DNA from: Thermus albus
GTDB taxonomy: Bacteria; Deinococcota; Deinococci; Deinococcales; Thermaceae
Length of the DNA stretch: 64,000 nt
Direction: 5' to 3'
NCBI RefSeq assembly: GCF_022760855.1
Contig: NZ_JAKTNR010000001.1
Span: 124,001-188,000, forward strand
Shown: piece by piece, positions 44,579 through 54,043 of the stretch
Numbering within the stretch: position 1 is the stretch's first letter
Layout: every line of letters starts with the position of its first letter
The notes under the pieces: generated by a model
Seen by the model: the letters and a program-made list of their open reading frames with translations, nothing else
The model's database searches: none
What the model was told of the DNA's origin: nothing
Translations under genes and position numbers: made by a program

Positions 44579-45201
44579 CTATACCTCCAGAACCTCGGGG
44601 GGCGGCTCCCTTAGCACCCCTTCCACCACTTTTTGGGCTGCCTCTTCTGGGGTAAGAGCCCCTTTGGGCGGACCTCCCAGGGGAGCCCAAAGCCCTGTGG
44701 CCACCGCGGGGAGCCGGACCAAGACCAGCCGGACCCCTTCCCGTCTGAGCTCCTTTCGCGCCGCTTCCAGATACCACTCCAAAGCCCCTTTGGCGGCGGC
44801 GTAGGCGGCAAAGCCAGGCACCTGGACGTAGGTGGGGTAGGCGCCGAAGAACACCGCCCTCCCCCCCTGCCGGAACCGGGCGTGTTTCAGCAGAAAGGCA
44901 GCGGAGAGGAAAGGGTTTGCAGCATGCGTTCCAGGAGGTCGCGCCCCGTGTCGCGTACCGGGCTCCTGGCCGCTAGGCCCACGGCATGGAAGAGCATGTC
45001 CAGCTCCCCCGCCTCCGCCAATAGGGCCTGGGCCTCGAGCTCATCGGTAAGGTCTGCGGGTAAGGCCTTTCCCCTTACCCTTTCCACCAAGGCCTGAAGT
45101 TCCCGGGCCTTCCGGCCCGATAGGAGAAGCTCGTGGCCCTGAAGGGCCTGGGCGAGGCCTGTACCCAGCCCGCCTGTGGCGCCCAGGATGAGGATGCGCA
45201 T
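44579..45201 (-). pseudogene. Short-chain dehydrogenase, frameshifted
   Basis: N-terminal part 45201-44887 (MRILILGATGGLGTGLAQAL) and C-terminal part 44854-44579 (FFGAYPTYVQVPGFAAYAAA with YAAAK active site) belong to one SDR. The frames join if one G is added near 44920: ATGCTGCAAACC should read ATGCTGGCAAACC, restoring ANPFLSAAFLLKHARF. A single-base lesion, so either a recent pseudogene or a sequencing error. Confidence 0.85.
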
Positions 45202-45246
45202 GGCACCACCCTACCTCCTTTCCAAGTAGGCCTCTGTGGCCCAAAG

Positions 45247-45272
45247 AAAAAAGGGCCCTGGGCCCTCCCAGG
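45247..45272 (-). terminator. Terminator after the rhodopsin remnant
   Basis: On the minus strand CCTGGG-AGGG-CCCAGG forms a stem, with a few bases and then six T (45252-45247). It lies 18 nt after the stop of the rhodopsin fragment and looks like the original terminator of that gene. Confidence 0.7.
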
Positions 45273-45289
45273 TGGATGGGACCCATGCC

Positions 45290-45556
45290 CTAGGCAGCCT
45301 TGGCCTCGGCCGCGAAGCCCTCCTCGAGGCTCTTGGCGCGAGCGATGGCGTAGACCAAAAGGCCGTAGATGGGCTTAGCCGTAAGGTCGGCTAGGTTGTA
45401 GCCCACCTGGATGGCCACCTCCTGGCCTGCCCCGCCCGGCAACCAGGTTCCCAGGGCATAGGCGATGGGGTAGAAGCCCCAGGACATCAGGGCGTGGGAT
45501 CTGGGGAACCGTGTGGGCGGAATGGGGGTGGGGGCTACCTCTATAGCTTGGGCCAA
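45290..45556 (-). pseudogene. C-terminal remnant of a thermophilic microbial rhodopsin
   Basis: From about 45490 to 45290 the frame encodes the end of helix F and all of helix G of a xanthorhodopsin-type pump: LMSWGFYPIAYALGTWLPGG, then GYNLADLTAKPIYGLLVYAI with the retinal Schiff-base Lys at 45374-45376. It is nearly identical to the C-terminus of the rhodopsin described from a Thermus strain. Helices A-E are missing; the first 22 codons of the open frame (MAQAIEVAPTP...) are unrelated. Five of seven helices absent means no function. Confidence 0.85.
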
Positions 45557-45591
45557 GGTCTCCTGGGGGAAAGCCCTATAGCCTAGGGGGC

Positions 45592-47007
45592 GTGCGGGCG
45601 GTGGTGGTGGGGGCAGGGATCGGGGGACTGGTGGCGGCGCGGCTCTTGAGGAAGGCGGGCCTTGAGGTGGTGGTCCTGGAGGCTCACACCTACCCGGGTG
45701 GCTTAGCGGGAAGGTTTTACCACAAGGGCTACCGCTTTGATGCGGGGGCCACCTTGCTCTCCGGCCTAGCGCCCGGCGCCCCCCTGGAGGTGGTGGGCCG
45801 CCTCGGGGGGCTAAGCTGGCCGGTGAAGCCCTTGCCCCAAGGCTTCCCCCTCATGGAGGTTCACCTGCCTCAGGGCAAGGTGGTGCGCCCCGTGGGCCGT
45901 GAGGAGGAAAAGCTTGCCCAGAAGGAGGCGTTTGGCCCCAGGGTCCTGCCCTTTTGGGATTGGCAGGAGGACAGGGCGAGGAGGCTTTTGGCCCTGTCCC
46001 CGTGGCTGGCCTGGCCTCCAGAGAGGGAGGAGGTTCTCCCCTTGGCCCGCCTCCTCCCGGGTCTTGCCCACCTTCTTCCTGACCTATGGCGGCGGGTTTC
46101 CGCCCGGGCCACCGACATCCTTGGTTTTCGGCGTTTCCTCGAGGCCCAACTTCTCATCAGCGCCCAATCCCAAGACGCCTATGCCCTGTACGCGGCCATG
46201 GCCCTGGATCTTCCCCACCTAGGCCCCGCCCTGGTGCTAGGGGGCGTGGGCCAGGTGGCGGAGGCCTTGGCGGAGGGTTTAGAGGTGCGCTACCGGGCCC
46301 GGGTCCTCCGTCTCCTGCGGGAAGGGAGAAAGGTGGTGGGTGCGGAGGTGGCCTATGGGGGCCGGAGGCGAGGGGAAAGGGAGGTGGTGAAAGGGGAGGT
46401 CTTTCTCCTGAACGTGCCCCCAAGGCCCCTTTTGGGTTTGCCCGAGGCGGTCCCCCGGGATGCCTGGGGGGCTTTTGTGGTCTATGGGGTCTTGCCCTTC
46501 GCGGTCAACCCTCCCTTCTACCGGCAGAATGCCAAGGAGAAGCCGTTTGCTTTCTTGTCCCTGCGCCCAGAGGGGAAGAAGACGGTCTTCTCCCTCTCCC
46601 TCCACACCCCCTTGGACCCCTGGCTGGGTGTTTCCGCCCCGGAGTACGCACGCCTGAAGGCCCTCTGGCAGGAGAGGGCCCTTTCCTTGGGGGAAGGGCT
46701 TTTGCCGGGGTTGAGGGAGGCGGAGCTCCTCTTTGCCGCCACTCCCCATACCTACCGCCGCTTTGTGGGCCGGGCCTGGGTGGGCGGGTATCCCCAAACC
46801 CATCCCTGGCGGTTCCCTCGGGTGCGGGTTTTGGAAAACGCCTTCCGGGTGGGGGAAGGGGTGTTTCCCGGGCAGGGGATTCCCGCCGCAGCCCTCTCTG
46901 GCCTGCGCGCCGCCCGGCTGGCGTTAGCCCATTTGGGCTTCAGAGAAGCCCTAGCCCCCTTAGATATGCCAGGATGGCCTGTGCCGTCCGGCCCTCCCGC
47001 TCCGTAA
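45592..47007 (+). CDS. FAD-dependent oxidoreductase, CrtI/phytoene desaturase-like
   Basis: 471 residues with the FAD-binding VVGAGIGGLVAARLLRKAG at the N-terminus, EAHTYPGGLAGRFYHKGYRF, and the C-terminal GEGVFPGQGIPAAALSGLRAA typical of carotenoid desaturase/isomerase-type amine-oxidase-fold proteins. GTG start. The product could be a carotenoid desaturase, cyclase-like or unrelated oxidoreductase; the sequence is divergent from CrtI proper. Position next to the rhodopsin remnant suggests a former link to rhodopsin pigments. It overlaps the convergent hydrolase gene by 68 nt. Confidence 0.8.
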   Translation: MRAVVVGAGIGGLVAARLLRKAGLEVVVLEAHTYPGGLAGRFYHKGYRFDAGATLLSGLAPGAPLEVVGRLGGLSWPVKPLPQGFPLMEVHLPQGKVVRPVGREEEKLAQKEAFGPRVLPFWDWQEDRARRLLALSPWLAWPPEREEVLPLARLLPGLAHLLPDLWRRVSARATDILGFRRFLEAQLLISAQSQDAYALYAAMALDLPHLGPALVLGGVGQVAEALAEGLEVRYRARVLRLLREGRKVVGAEVAYGGRRRGEREVVKGEVFLLNVPPRPLLGLPEAVPRDAWGAFVVYGVLPFAVNPPFYRQNAKEKPFAFLSLRPEGKKTVFSLSLHTPLDPWLGVSAPEYARLKALWQERALSLGEGLLPGLREAELLFAATPHTYRRFVGRAWVGGYPQTHPWRFPRVRVLENAFRVGEGVFPGQGIPAAALSGLRAARLALAHLGFREALAPLDMPGWPVPSGPPAP

Positions 47008-48190
47008 GGATGTCCAGGTGGGTCAGGCCCTCCAGCACCCACACCTGGGCTTGGGTGCCAGGGAACACCTTTTCCAGACGAAAACCCTGGGGGTTAGGGA
47101 CCAGGCCCCTTCCCGCCCCCAGGGCCAGGATGGGGTAGGGGAGGGCCTTGGGGACAAGCCCTAGCCCCGTGTGGGGATACCCCGCCGTTTCCAAGAGGAG
47201 GCGGAAGGGGAAGTACCACTCGGAAAAGCCTGTCTGAGGGCGGGCATAGGACCGCAGGAAGGCCCGGGGGTCCGTGGCCTCCTCGGTGTCCCGCCACTCC
47301 ACCACCCATCCCCTAGGACCCCGAACCGTCTGCACCAACCTTCCCTGGAGAAGGCCAAGGAGGCTCAAGCCCTCCCGGGCCCAGGCCCGGCCTACGCTCA
47401 CGCTGAAGGTGGGAAGGAGGCTATAGTGGTCGTCCACCTTGATGAGGGCCTGCGCCTCCCGGGTGGCCCGGTAAGGGCCCCAAGGCACCACCTCCAAGGG
47501 TCGTTGGGCCGCCACGAAGGCCTCGGCCTCCGCCAGGGCCAGGTCCTTGGGGGAGAGAAAGGGGAGTCTAAAGACGGGGTCCGCTTGGCCCGAAAGGAGG
47601 GCCCTAAGGCTAGGGAAGGGGCCGAAGGGGGTAGAGGTTCCCTCCCAGAAGGCTTCCGGGGAAAGAGGGGTATCGGGTAGGCCGCCATCCAGGAGCACGA
47701 GGCCCGAGAGCCTCTCCCCATGGGCCCAGGCATAAAGGGTAGCCAGGCTGGCCCCCAGGGAGTGGCCGGCCAGGACCACCGGGGCCCTCTGACGGGCGGC
47801 CTCCACTGCCAGGTCCGGGTCGTTGAGGTGCACCTCCAGGCCCCATTGGCGCAAGGGGGTCAGGTCGGGCTGGGGAAGGTTTCCGTAGTAGGCCAGGGGG
47901 TCCTCTTGGAGAAACCCCTGGCGGTCCTCCAGCCCATTCGCCCGCCTTTCCCAGGCCCAGACCTCGAGGCCAGGGGCCTCCCGCCGCAGGTGCTCAGCCA
48001 GGAGGGCGAAGTTGGTGCTTCCCCCGAGGAGGCCGGGGATCATGAGGAGTACGGCCTTCGGGTTTTCGGCCTTGTAGACAAGGGCATAGCTTTGGTCGTA
48101 AAGGCCGTGGCCGGTAGGGGTTCCCGGCAGGGGGAGGTATTCTTGAGCTAGGGCTAGGGAGAAGGCCAAGGCCAAGGGAAGGCCGCGCAT
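46940..48190 (-). CDS. Secreted alpha/beta hydrolase
   Basis: 416 residues with a signal peptide (MRGLPLALAFSLALAQ) and alpha/beta-hydrolase fold: oxyanion region LLMIPGLLGG, nucleophile elbow AGHSLGAS, and a C-terminal His in GLTHLDIL. An extra lid of about 150 residues follows the nucleophile. Likely a periplasmic or secreted esterase/lipase; substrate unknown. Its 3' end overlaps the CrtI-like gene. Confidence 0.82.
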   Translation of the reverse strand: MRGLPLALAFSLALAQEYLPLPGTPTGHGLYDQSYALVYKAENPKAVLLMIPGLLGGSTNFALLAEHLRREAPGLEVWAWERRANGLEDRQGFLQEDPLAYYGNLPQPDLTPLRQWGLEVHLNDPDLAVEAARQRAPVVLAGHSLGASLATLYAWAHGERLSGLVLLDGGLPDTPLSPEAFWEGTSTPFGPFPSLRALLSGQADPVFRLPFLSPKDLALAEAEAFVAAQRPLEVVPWGPYRATREAQALIKVDDHYSLLPTFSVSVGRAWAREGLSLLGLLQGRLVQTVRGPRGWVVEWRDTEEATDPRAFLRSYARPQTGFSEWYFPFRLLLETAGYPHTGLGLVPKALPYPILALGAGRGLVPNPQGFRLEKVFPGTQAQVWVLEGLTHLDILTEREGRTAQAILAYLRGLGLL

Positions 48191-48241
48191 GGTCCTATTT
48201 TCCCTTCAAACCGGGTCCCCCTTATCGCGCTGGGCCACAGG

Positions 48242-48963
48242 TCAGCGGGCTTCGGCCAAAAGTAGGCCCAGAGCTCCCAGCACCCTTAGTTCGGCCAGGA
48301 AACCCTGTTCCTGTACCAGGGCCAAGAAGGCCTGGGGTTCTGGCCGCCAAAGCCCAAGGGAGGGCCCAGGGCCCAGGAGAAGCATCCCGAAAAGCCGTCC
48401 TCGCGACCGGAGGACCCGCCGGGTTTCCCCAAGGGCCCTTACGGGGTCATAAAACTCGTTCCAGGTGGGGCCTATGGCTACTCCGCCTAACGAGGCGCTA
48501 CGGAAGGGCAAGGCCTCCCCGTGGGCCAGGAGGTAGGGGCCGGGGCGCTGCCGCCTCGCCACCTCGAGGAAGACGGGGGAGGGGTCCACGCCTATGGCCT
48601 CATCCCCCAGCGCTGCCCGGTAGAGTCCTGTGCCGGTGCCCACATCCAAGAAGGGGGGTCCCGTAGGGAGGAGCCAGTCCCGAAGGAGCGCCAGCTCCTC
48701 CCCAAAGGAGAGGCGGCCACGGGAGAGAAGACCCGTGGATCGCATCCGCCAAAGGTCGTAGAACTGGGCTACGGGAGGGAGGCGGTTCAGGGCCCAAAGG
48801 TGAGTCTTTCCCGCCCACCCCTTAGGTCCAGGAAGCCTCGGGCTACGGGGAAATGGAGGTGGCAGGCAGGGCATCGGCTGGTCTCTTCCGTCTGCAACCG
48901 GGTACGGCAACGGGGGCAGGCCAAGAGGGGGGAAAGCCAGGGGGGAAGGCGAGGCTGTTTCAT
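48242..48963 (-). pseudogene. Zinc-ribbon SAM methyltransferase, frameshifted
   Basis: From the ATG at 48963 the frame encodes a zinc ribbon (LLACPRCRTRLQ...CPACHLHFPVARGFLDLRG) of the sort found at the start of RlmA-type and related methyltransferases. The methyltransferase domain (FLDVGTGTGLYRAAL, NEFYDPVRALGETRRVLR) lies in another frame ending at 48242. Adding one G near 48807 (AAAGACT to AAAGGACT) joins FLDLRGGRER to THLWALNRLPP. The alternative start at 48910 gives an unnatural proline-rich N-terminus. Pseudogene or sequencing error. Confidence 0.8.
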
Positions 48964-48965
48964 AG

Positions 48966-48995
48966 AAAAGGCCGCCCCTTTTGGGGAAAGGGGCG
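48966..48995 (-). terminator. Terminator of the DUF4397 gene
   Basis: CGCCCCTTT and AAAGGGGCG (48973-48981 and 48987-48995) form a 9-bp stem with a 5-nt loop, followed on the minus strand by GCCTTTTC. It lies 16 nt after the gene's stop. Confidence 0.85.
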
Positions 48996-49010
48996 CCGGG
49001 CTATTCCGTC

Positions 49011-49679
49011 CTAGCGATTTCCACCCAAGGCAGCGGCGTCCACCACCGGCACCACGGTGAGGGTGCCTGTCCGCGCACTACCCACGGCGAAAACCGTGTA
49101 GGTTTTGCCGCTCTCCAGCGTGACACCGGGTAGCTCAAGGGCCACGGTGGCCGTTCCCGTCACCCGGACCTCGAGGTCGTACGTTCCAGCGGCCACCACC
49201 AGGTACTGGCTGGCCCGGGGGAAGGGCAGGTTAGGGAAAAGAACCGGGCCCCCTTTCACCGCCACGTCCACCGCTGGGGCGTCCGGGGAGGTGTGCACCA
49301 CCCGCACCCGGGCAAAACCGGCCCGGGGGAAGAGGCCAGCTAGGGCATCGGTGTAGACCTGCGGCCGGATATTGGCCAGGAAGCCTGTGGCGGCCACGGT
49401 GTAATAGATGCCTTCTTTGAGGTCCAGCTCGGCATCTATGACCACGGGGGCCTCCTGTCCAGCGGGGACCACCTGGACCCGTACCCGGGCTGCGGGTAGG
49501 GGGATATAAGGGGTAACCTCCTTAAAGGCCAGGCCGGTTATGGCCCGCTGCCCGTTTACCAACACGTCCACGGCCGGGGCATCCGGGGACAGGTGGGCTA
49601 CCCTCACCATAGCCCCCTGGGCCAGGCCTAGGCCCTGGGTCGCTACCGCCATCGCCAACAGAAAGAGGATCTTTTTCAT
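49011..49679 (-). CDS. Secreted protein with two DUF4397 repeats
   Basis: 222 residues: signal peptide (MKKILFLLAMAVATQGLGLA) then two DUF4397 units beginning VRVAHLSPDAPAVDVLV (about residue 25) and VRVVHTSPDAPAVDVAV (about 125). These beta-rich units occur in cell-surface proteins, often with adhesion-like roles. The ATG at 49679 follows GGGAGGTAATCGC. A separate transcription unit with its own terminator. Confidence 0.88.
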   Translation of the reverse strand: MKKILFLLAMAVATQGLGLAQGAMVRVAHLSPDAPAVDVLVNGQRAITGLAFKEVTPYIPLPAARVRVQVVPAGQEAPVVIDAELDLKEGIYYTVAATGFLANIRPQVYTDALAGLFPRAGFARVRVVHTSPDAPAVDVAVKGGPVLFPNLPFPRASQYLVVAAGTYDLEVRVTGTATVALELPGVTLESGKTYTVFAVGSARTGTLTVVPVVDAAALGGNR

Positions 49680-49751
49680 GCGATTACCTCCCATAGCAGT
49701 ATCGGGTTTTGCCGGCCGTATAATCTTTGTCCAAGATACAAATAGCTTTCG

Positions 49752-49775
49752 CGCCCCTTCCCTAGGGAAGGGGCG
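49752..49775 (-). terminator. Palindromic terminator after ruvC
   Basis: A perfect 24-nt palindrome (CGCCCCTTCCCT and its complement, 12 bp per arm, no loop) lies 17 nt after the ruvC stop. It has no strong U-run on the minus strand, but its position at the end of the long division operon fits a terminator. Confidence 0.7.
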
Positions 49776-49791
49776 GAGGACTTTTGCTGGG

Positions 49792-50292
49792 TTAAAGGGG
49801 CTTGGCCGCCTGCATCTTGGCGTAGAAGGCGTGGGTTAAGGCGATGGCCAGAGCATCCGCCAGGTGGCTGGGTTTGGGGGCTTCCTTGAGGCCTAGGATG
49901 CCCCGCACCATCAGGGCCACCTCCTCCTTCCCCGCATGCCCATGTCCGGCCAGGGCCTGCTTCACCTGCATGGGGCCATAGGCGTAGACGGGAACCCCGG
50001 CCTCAAAGGCCGCCACCAGCACCGCCCCCAGGGCCCAGCCCACCTTGTAGGCCAGCTCGTTTTGCCGGTAGAAGTACTGCTCCTCCACCGCCAGGGCTTG
50101 GGGGTGGAAGCGAATGAGGGCCTCCTTCACCCGGGCGTGGATGCGGCCCACCCGTTCCTGGGCGGGTTCCTTATGGGAAGTCCGCACCACCTCCCCGTGG
50201 AGGAGACGGGCCTTGAGGCTTCCCTTGGGCTCCACCTCCACCACCCCCAGGCCCAGATGGGTGATGCCGGGGTCTATGCCCAAAACCACCAT
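49792..50292 (-). CDS. ruvC: Holliday junction resolvase RuvC
   Basis: 166 residues with the RNase H-like acidic active site: LGIDPGITHLGLGVV (Asp 6), AVEEQYFYRQN (Glu near 70) and the C-terminal HLADALAIALTHA (Asp near 146). It cuts Holliday junctions symmetrically. It follows ftsZ by 12 nt, ending the cell-division cluster. Confidence 0.95.
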   Translation of the reverse strand: MVVLGIDPGITHLGLGVVEVEPKGSLKARLLHGEVVRTSHKEPAQERVGRIHARVKEALIRFHPQALAVEEQYFYRQNELAYKVGWALGAVLVAAFEAGVPVYAYGPMQVKQALAGHGHAGKEEVALMVRGILGLKEAPKPSHLADALAIALTHAFYAKMQAAKPL

Positions 50293-50304
50293 GCCCTAGG
50301 GGCC

Positions 50305-51360
50305 TTAGTTGCCCTTTCTGGGAGGGTAATCCGCATCCCCGTAGCGGATGAAGGCGGGGATGTCAAAGTTGTAGGGGTCGGCGTGGGTGGGGAAGTCCAC
50401 CGGCCTAAGGGGTTTGGGTACCACGGTGCTTTCCCCAAAGCCTGCGGCGATCAGGATCACCCTCAGCTCATCCTGGGCCCGTTCATCGTAGGTGACCCCA
50501 TAGAGGATGTCCACATCCTCGTTGCCCGTGGCCTCCCGCACCCGCTCCACCACCTCTGCGGCCTCCATAAGGGAGAGATCCTCTGAACCCACCACGTTGA
50601 GGAGAAGCCTTTTGGCGCCCTCAATGGAGCGTTCCAGGAGGGGGCTATGGGTGGCGGTCTTGGCGGCCTCCTCCACCCGGTTCTCTCCCCGACCTGCCCC
50701 AATGCCCATGAGCACCTGGCCCGCTCCCTCCAGTAGGGTTTTTACATCGGCGAAGTCCACGTTGATGAGGCCCGGGAGGTTGATGACGTCGGTGATGCCC
50801 TTGACCCCGTGGTAGAGCACCCGGTCGGCGATGAGGAAGGCATCCCTTAGGGTCACCTTCTTGTCCACGGCGGCGAGGAGGCGGTCGTTTTGCACCACCA
50901 CCATGGCATCCACCCGTTCCCGAAGGCGCCTGATACCCTCTTCGGCGGCTTTTAGGCGCTTGGGGCCCTCAAAGCTAAAGGGCCGGGTGACCACGGCCAC
51001 GGTGAGGGCCCCAAGCCTTTTAGCGATATCCGCCACCACCGGGGCGCTTCCGGTTCCCGTCCCGCCCCCCATGCCCGCGGTGAGAAAGACCAGGTCGGCC
51101 CCGTCCAGGGTCTCGCCGATAAGGTCCTCGGCCTCGAGGGCCGCCTTCTCCCCAATCTCGGGGTTGGCTCCAGCCCCAAGGCCCCGGGTGAGCTTCTCCC
51201 CCAGCTGGATGCGCACGTCCGCCAGGCTTTTGGCCAGCACCTGGGCGTCGGTGTTGGCGGCGATGAACTCCACCCCCATGAGCCCCGCCTCAATCATGCG
51301 GTTCACCGCATTGTTCCCCGCTCCCCCGAGACCGATGACCTTGATGACGGCTCCTTCCAT
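50305..51360 (-). CDS. ftsZ: Cell division protein FtsZ
   Basis: 351 residues with the tubulin signature [11 protein letters not shown]-terminal [18 protein letters not shown], the T7-loop region [11 protein letters not shown] and the C-terminal tail DIPAFIR that binds FtsA. The linker before the tail is short. The ATG at 51360 follows GGAGG by seven bases; upstream in-frame codons to 51426 overlap the ftsA end and are not homologous. It is transcribed 26 nt after ftsA. Confidence 0.97.
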   Translation of the reverse strand: MEGAVIKVIGLGGAGNNAVNRMIEAGLMGVEFIAANTDAQVLAKSLADVRIQLGEKLTRGLGAGANPEIGEKAALEAEDLIGETLDGADLVFLTAGMGGGTGTGSAPVVADIAKRLGALTVAVVTRPFSFEGPKRLKAAEEGIRRLRERVDAMVVVQNDRLLAAVDKKVTLRDAFLIADRVLYHGVKGITDVINLPGLINVDFADVKTLLEGAGQVLMGIGAGRGENRVEEAAKTATHSPLLERSIEGAKRLLLNVVGSEDLSLMEAAEVVERVREATGNEDVDILYGVTYDERAQDELRVILIAAGFGESTVVPKPLRPVDFPTHADPYNFDIPAFIRYGDADYPPRKGN

Positions 51361-51386
51361 CTCTGCCTCCTCTTCCCAAACCGAAA

Positions 51387-52631
51387 TCAGAATAGGTTGT
51401 TCAGAATCTCCTTGATCCGCGCCCAAAGGCCCTCACCCTTCGCCTTTTCTTCACGCTTTTCCCTTCTTTCCCTGGCCCTTCGGGGCTCGGGTGCGGGCAT
51501 GGGCAAGGTGGTGGCGTAGCGAACCAGGCCCACGGCGGTGGCATGGCCAGGGGTGGCCACCACGTCGGTGAGGCCGGAAACCCCAAGGGGCTTGCCTACC
51601 CGTACGGGAAGGCTATACTGCTGCCTTGCCAGGAGGTCAAAGCCCTTAAGGAGAGCGCTACCTCCGGTGAGGATGACCCGATTCACCTTGATCTCCAAGG
51701 GCCCTAGGGCCTCGTCCACCGACTGGCGGGCCAGGTGCAGAATCTCCCGCAAACGGGGGCGGATGATCCGGGCCAGTTCAGGAGCGGGTACCTCGCCCAA
51801 GGACCCACCTTCCTGATTGATCTCCAGCACCAGTTCGGGATCAGCTAGTTCAGGCAAGGCGGCCCCGTACTTGCGCTTCACCCTTTCCGCCTCCTCAAAG
51901 GGGATCTTCAGGAGCTGGGCGATGTCCTGGGTCACGTGGTCCCCACCCAGGGGCAGCACGGAGGAGTGGGCCAGACGGCCTTCGCGGAAGACGGCCACCT
52001 CGGTGGTGCCCCCGCCCACGTCCAGAAGAAGGACCGTCATGTGTTCCTCTTCGGGGCCTAGCACGCCGAGGCCGCTGGCCAGGGGTTGGGCCACCAGGGC
52101 CTCGATCTCCAGCCCAGCATCCTCCACCGCCCGGCGCAGGTTGGCCAAGGGTCCCCGGCCTGCGGCCACCAGGTGCACGTCCACCTCGAGGCGCACCCCG
52201 GCCATGCCCACGGGATCCCGGATCCCCTCCTGGCCGTCCACCTTGAACTCCAGGGGAAGGGCATGGAGGAGTTCCAGCTCGCTGTCAAAGGGATAGGCCT
52301 TGGCCTGCTCTATGGCCCGCTCCACGTCGGCCATGCCGATGCTTTGGCCTCGGCGGATGGCGGCTAGGCCATGGCTGGTCACGCTTTTCAGGTGAGGGCC
52401 CCCCACTCCGAGGATGACCCGCTCCACCTTGACCCCCGCCACCCGCTCCGCCTGGTGCACGCTTTGGCGGATGGCCTCCGTGGTGCGCTCCAGGTTAACC
52501 ACCACGCCCCGCTTCAAGCCCTGGGAGGGCACGCTGCCCTCGCCGATGATGTCCAAAACGCCGTCGGGGGCCAGTTCCCCGATCACGGTGGTGACCTTGC
52601 TGGTGCCGACGTCCAATCCAGCGATAATCAT
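51387..52631 (-). CDS. ftsA: Cell division protein FtsA
   Basis: 414 residues of the actin superfamily: phosphate-1 [17 protein letters not shown], the SHS2 (1C) domain (about 85-165), phosphate-2 [15 protein letters not shown] and adenosine motif [13 protein letters not shown]. The C-terminus is Arg/Lys-rich followed by an amphipathic helix [13 protein letters not shown], the membrane-targeting sequence. It tethers FtsZ to the membrane. Starts with ATGA overlap on ftsQ. Confidence 0.96.
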   Translation of the reverse strand: MIIAGLDVGTSKVTTVIGELAPDGVLDIIGEGSVPSQGLKRGVVVNLERTTEAIRQSVHQAERVAGVKVERVILGVGGPHLKSVTSHGLAAIRRGQSIGMADVERAIEQAKAYPFDSELELLHALPLEFKVDGQEGIRDPVGMAGVRLEVDVHLVAAGRGPLANLRRAVEDAGLEIEALVAQPLASGLGVLGPEEEHMTVLLLDVGGGTTEVAVFREGRLAHSSVLPLGGDHVTQDIAQLLKIPFEEAERVKRKYGAALPELADPELVLEINQEGGSLGEVPAPELARIIRPRLREILHLARQSVDEALGPLEIKVNRVILTGGSALLKGFDLLARQQYSLPVRVGKPLGVSGLTDVVATPGHATAVGLVRYATTLPMPAPEPRRARERREKREEKAKGEGLWARIKEILNNLF

Positions 52632-53203
52632 GGGCTTTCACTCACCCCCCAAGAATACAGGTAAACCTTCCCCTTTGCTCGGCCCGCCTGGGCATACTCT
52701 ACTAGAAGTCGAGCCTCCGGAGCAAAGGCCACGCCCTGCGGTGTTTCCACCCAAAACCCGGCGGGGGTGTAGCGCAGCCGGGTGGCCTCGGGGTAGGCGC
52801 GGGCCAGGGCCAGCAGGTCCTGGACGGGCAGGGGGCCTTGGCCCTCCACCTGGGGACCCTTGGCCACGTGGGCCCCTCCGGGAAGCACCGTCCCGTCGGT
52901 GGCCAGGGCGTTGCCGTCCGCCAGGGGGAGGAGGGGTTCCCGCTCCCTCAGGATCAGGCGGACCTCCCCTATCCGGGGCTTCTCCAGCCGGACTTCCGCC
53001 ACCCAGGGGTCCTTACGGAGGGCCTCCAGGCGGCCATTCCCCACCCAAAGCCAGGGTTCGCCGGCATAGAGCCGGGTGCGGGCCAGGATCTCCTCTTTTT
53101 GGAGGTGGCGGTTGCCTTCCACCACCACCTTGTCCACGGGGAAGAGCACCAGGCTGGCCACGTAGAGGGTGGCGGCGAAAAGGGAGGCCAGCACAAGCTT
53201 CAT
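52628..53203 (-). CDS. ftsQ: Cell division protein FtsQ/DivIB
   Basis: 191 residues: short cytosolic N-terminus, one membrane helix (LVLASLFAATLYVASLVLF) and a POTRA domain (VVEGNRHLQKEEILARTRLY) followed by the beta domain. It is shorter than E. coli FtsQ but usual for Thermus-like species. Start at 53203 (MKLVLAS) or 53212. It sits between murB and ftsA; the ddl gene often found here is absent. Confidence 0.9.
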   Translation of the reverse strand: MKLVLASLFAATLYVASLVLFPVDKVVVEGNRHLQKEEILARTRLYAGEPWLWVGNGRLEALRKDPWVAEVRLEKPRIGEVRLILREREPLLPLADGNALATDGTVLPGGAHVAKGPQVEGQGPLPVQDLLALARAYPEATRLRYTPAGFWVETPQGVAFAPEARLLVEYAQAGRAKGKVYLYSWGVSESP

Positions 53204-53245
53204 CCTTACCATCCTAACCCCCCGGTGTGAAAAATCGGATAAGGG

Positions 53246-54043
53246 TTACGGCCATACCTCCCACTCCAGCTCTAGGGGCAGTTCCTCCTGGATGCGCTTA
53301 AGGAGTTCCAGCACGTCCTTGGCGGTGGCTTGCCCGAGGTTAACGATAAAGTTTCCATGTTCTAGGGATACCATGGCGTCGCCCACCCTTAAGCCCTTGA
53401 GCCCCCTCTCGTCGATGAGCCGGCCCGCGGAGTGGCCCGGTGGGTTTTTAAAGGCGCAGCCGGCGCTTTTGCGCTTGGGTTGGCCTTTTCTGGCGGCGTC
53501 CACCTCGGCCATGCGCCGCCTTATCTCCTCCAAGGGGCGTTCCTTGAGCCTCAGGCGCACCCGGGTCACGATCCCTCCCTGAGGAAGGCGGCTTTGCCGG
53601 TAGCCGAAGCCCAGCTCCTCAGGGAGATAGATGTGGAAGCGGCCTTCGTGGAAGATCTCTACCGCTTCCAGGGCCTCCGCCATCTCCCCGAACCGGGTCC
53701 CCGCATTCATCTTGACCGCACCCCCCACCTGGGCGGGGATGCCGAGGAGGCCCTCCAGGCCGGAAAGCCCTTGGCGGGCTGCTTCCTGCACCAAGAGGGG
53801 AAGGAGGACCCCCGCCCCCACCCAGCCCTTTAGGTCGTAGGTGGCAAACTCCCCAGCCAGACGGATGACCCTTTCCGGGACCCCTTCGTCCATCACCAGC
53901 AGGTTGGAGCCATTGCCTAGAATCCGGTAAGGGGCTTCCGTGGCCTGTAGGAGGTCCTCACGGGTCTCCACGGTCCAAAGCTCCGCTGGCCCTCCGATGC
54001 CCAGCGTAGTGTAATCCTTAAGAAGAACCCGTTCCACCCTCAT
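53246..54043 (-). CDS. murB: UDP-N-acetylenolpyruvoylglucosamine reductase
   Basis: 265 residues, matching a Thermus MurB of known structure: LGNGSNLLVMDEG (FAD site), GIPAQVGGAVKMNAG (catalytic region), KRKSAGCAFKNP (catalytic Ser) and GLRVGDAMVSLEHGNFIVN. It reduces the enolpyruvyl group to lactate to form UDP-MurNAc. It is of the short, type II form. The ATG at 54043 (MRVERVLLKDYTTLG) overlaps the murC end by 26 nt. Confidence 0.96.
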   Translation of the reverse strand: MRVERVLLKDYTTLGIGGPAELWTVETREDLLQATEAPYRILGNGSNLLVMDEGVPERVIRLAGEFATYDLKGWVGAGVLLPLLVQEAARQGLSGLEGLLGIPAQVGGAVKMNAGTRFGEMAEALEAVEIFHEGRFHIYLPEELGFGYRQSRLPQGGIVTRVRLRLKERPLEEIRRRMAEVDAARKGQPKRKSAGCAFKNPPGHSAGRLIDERGLKGLRVGDAMVSLEHGNFIVNLGQATAKDVLELLKRIQEELPLELEWEVWP

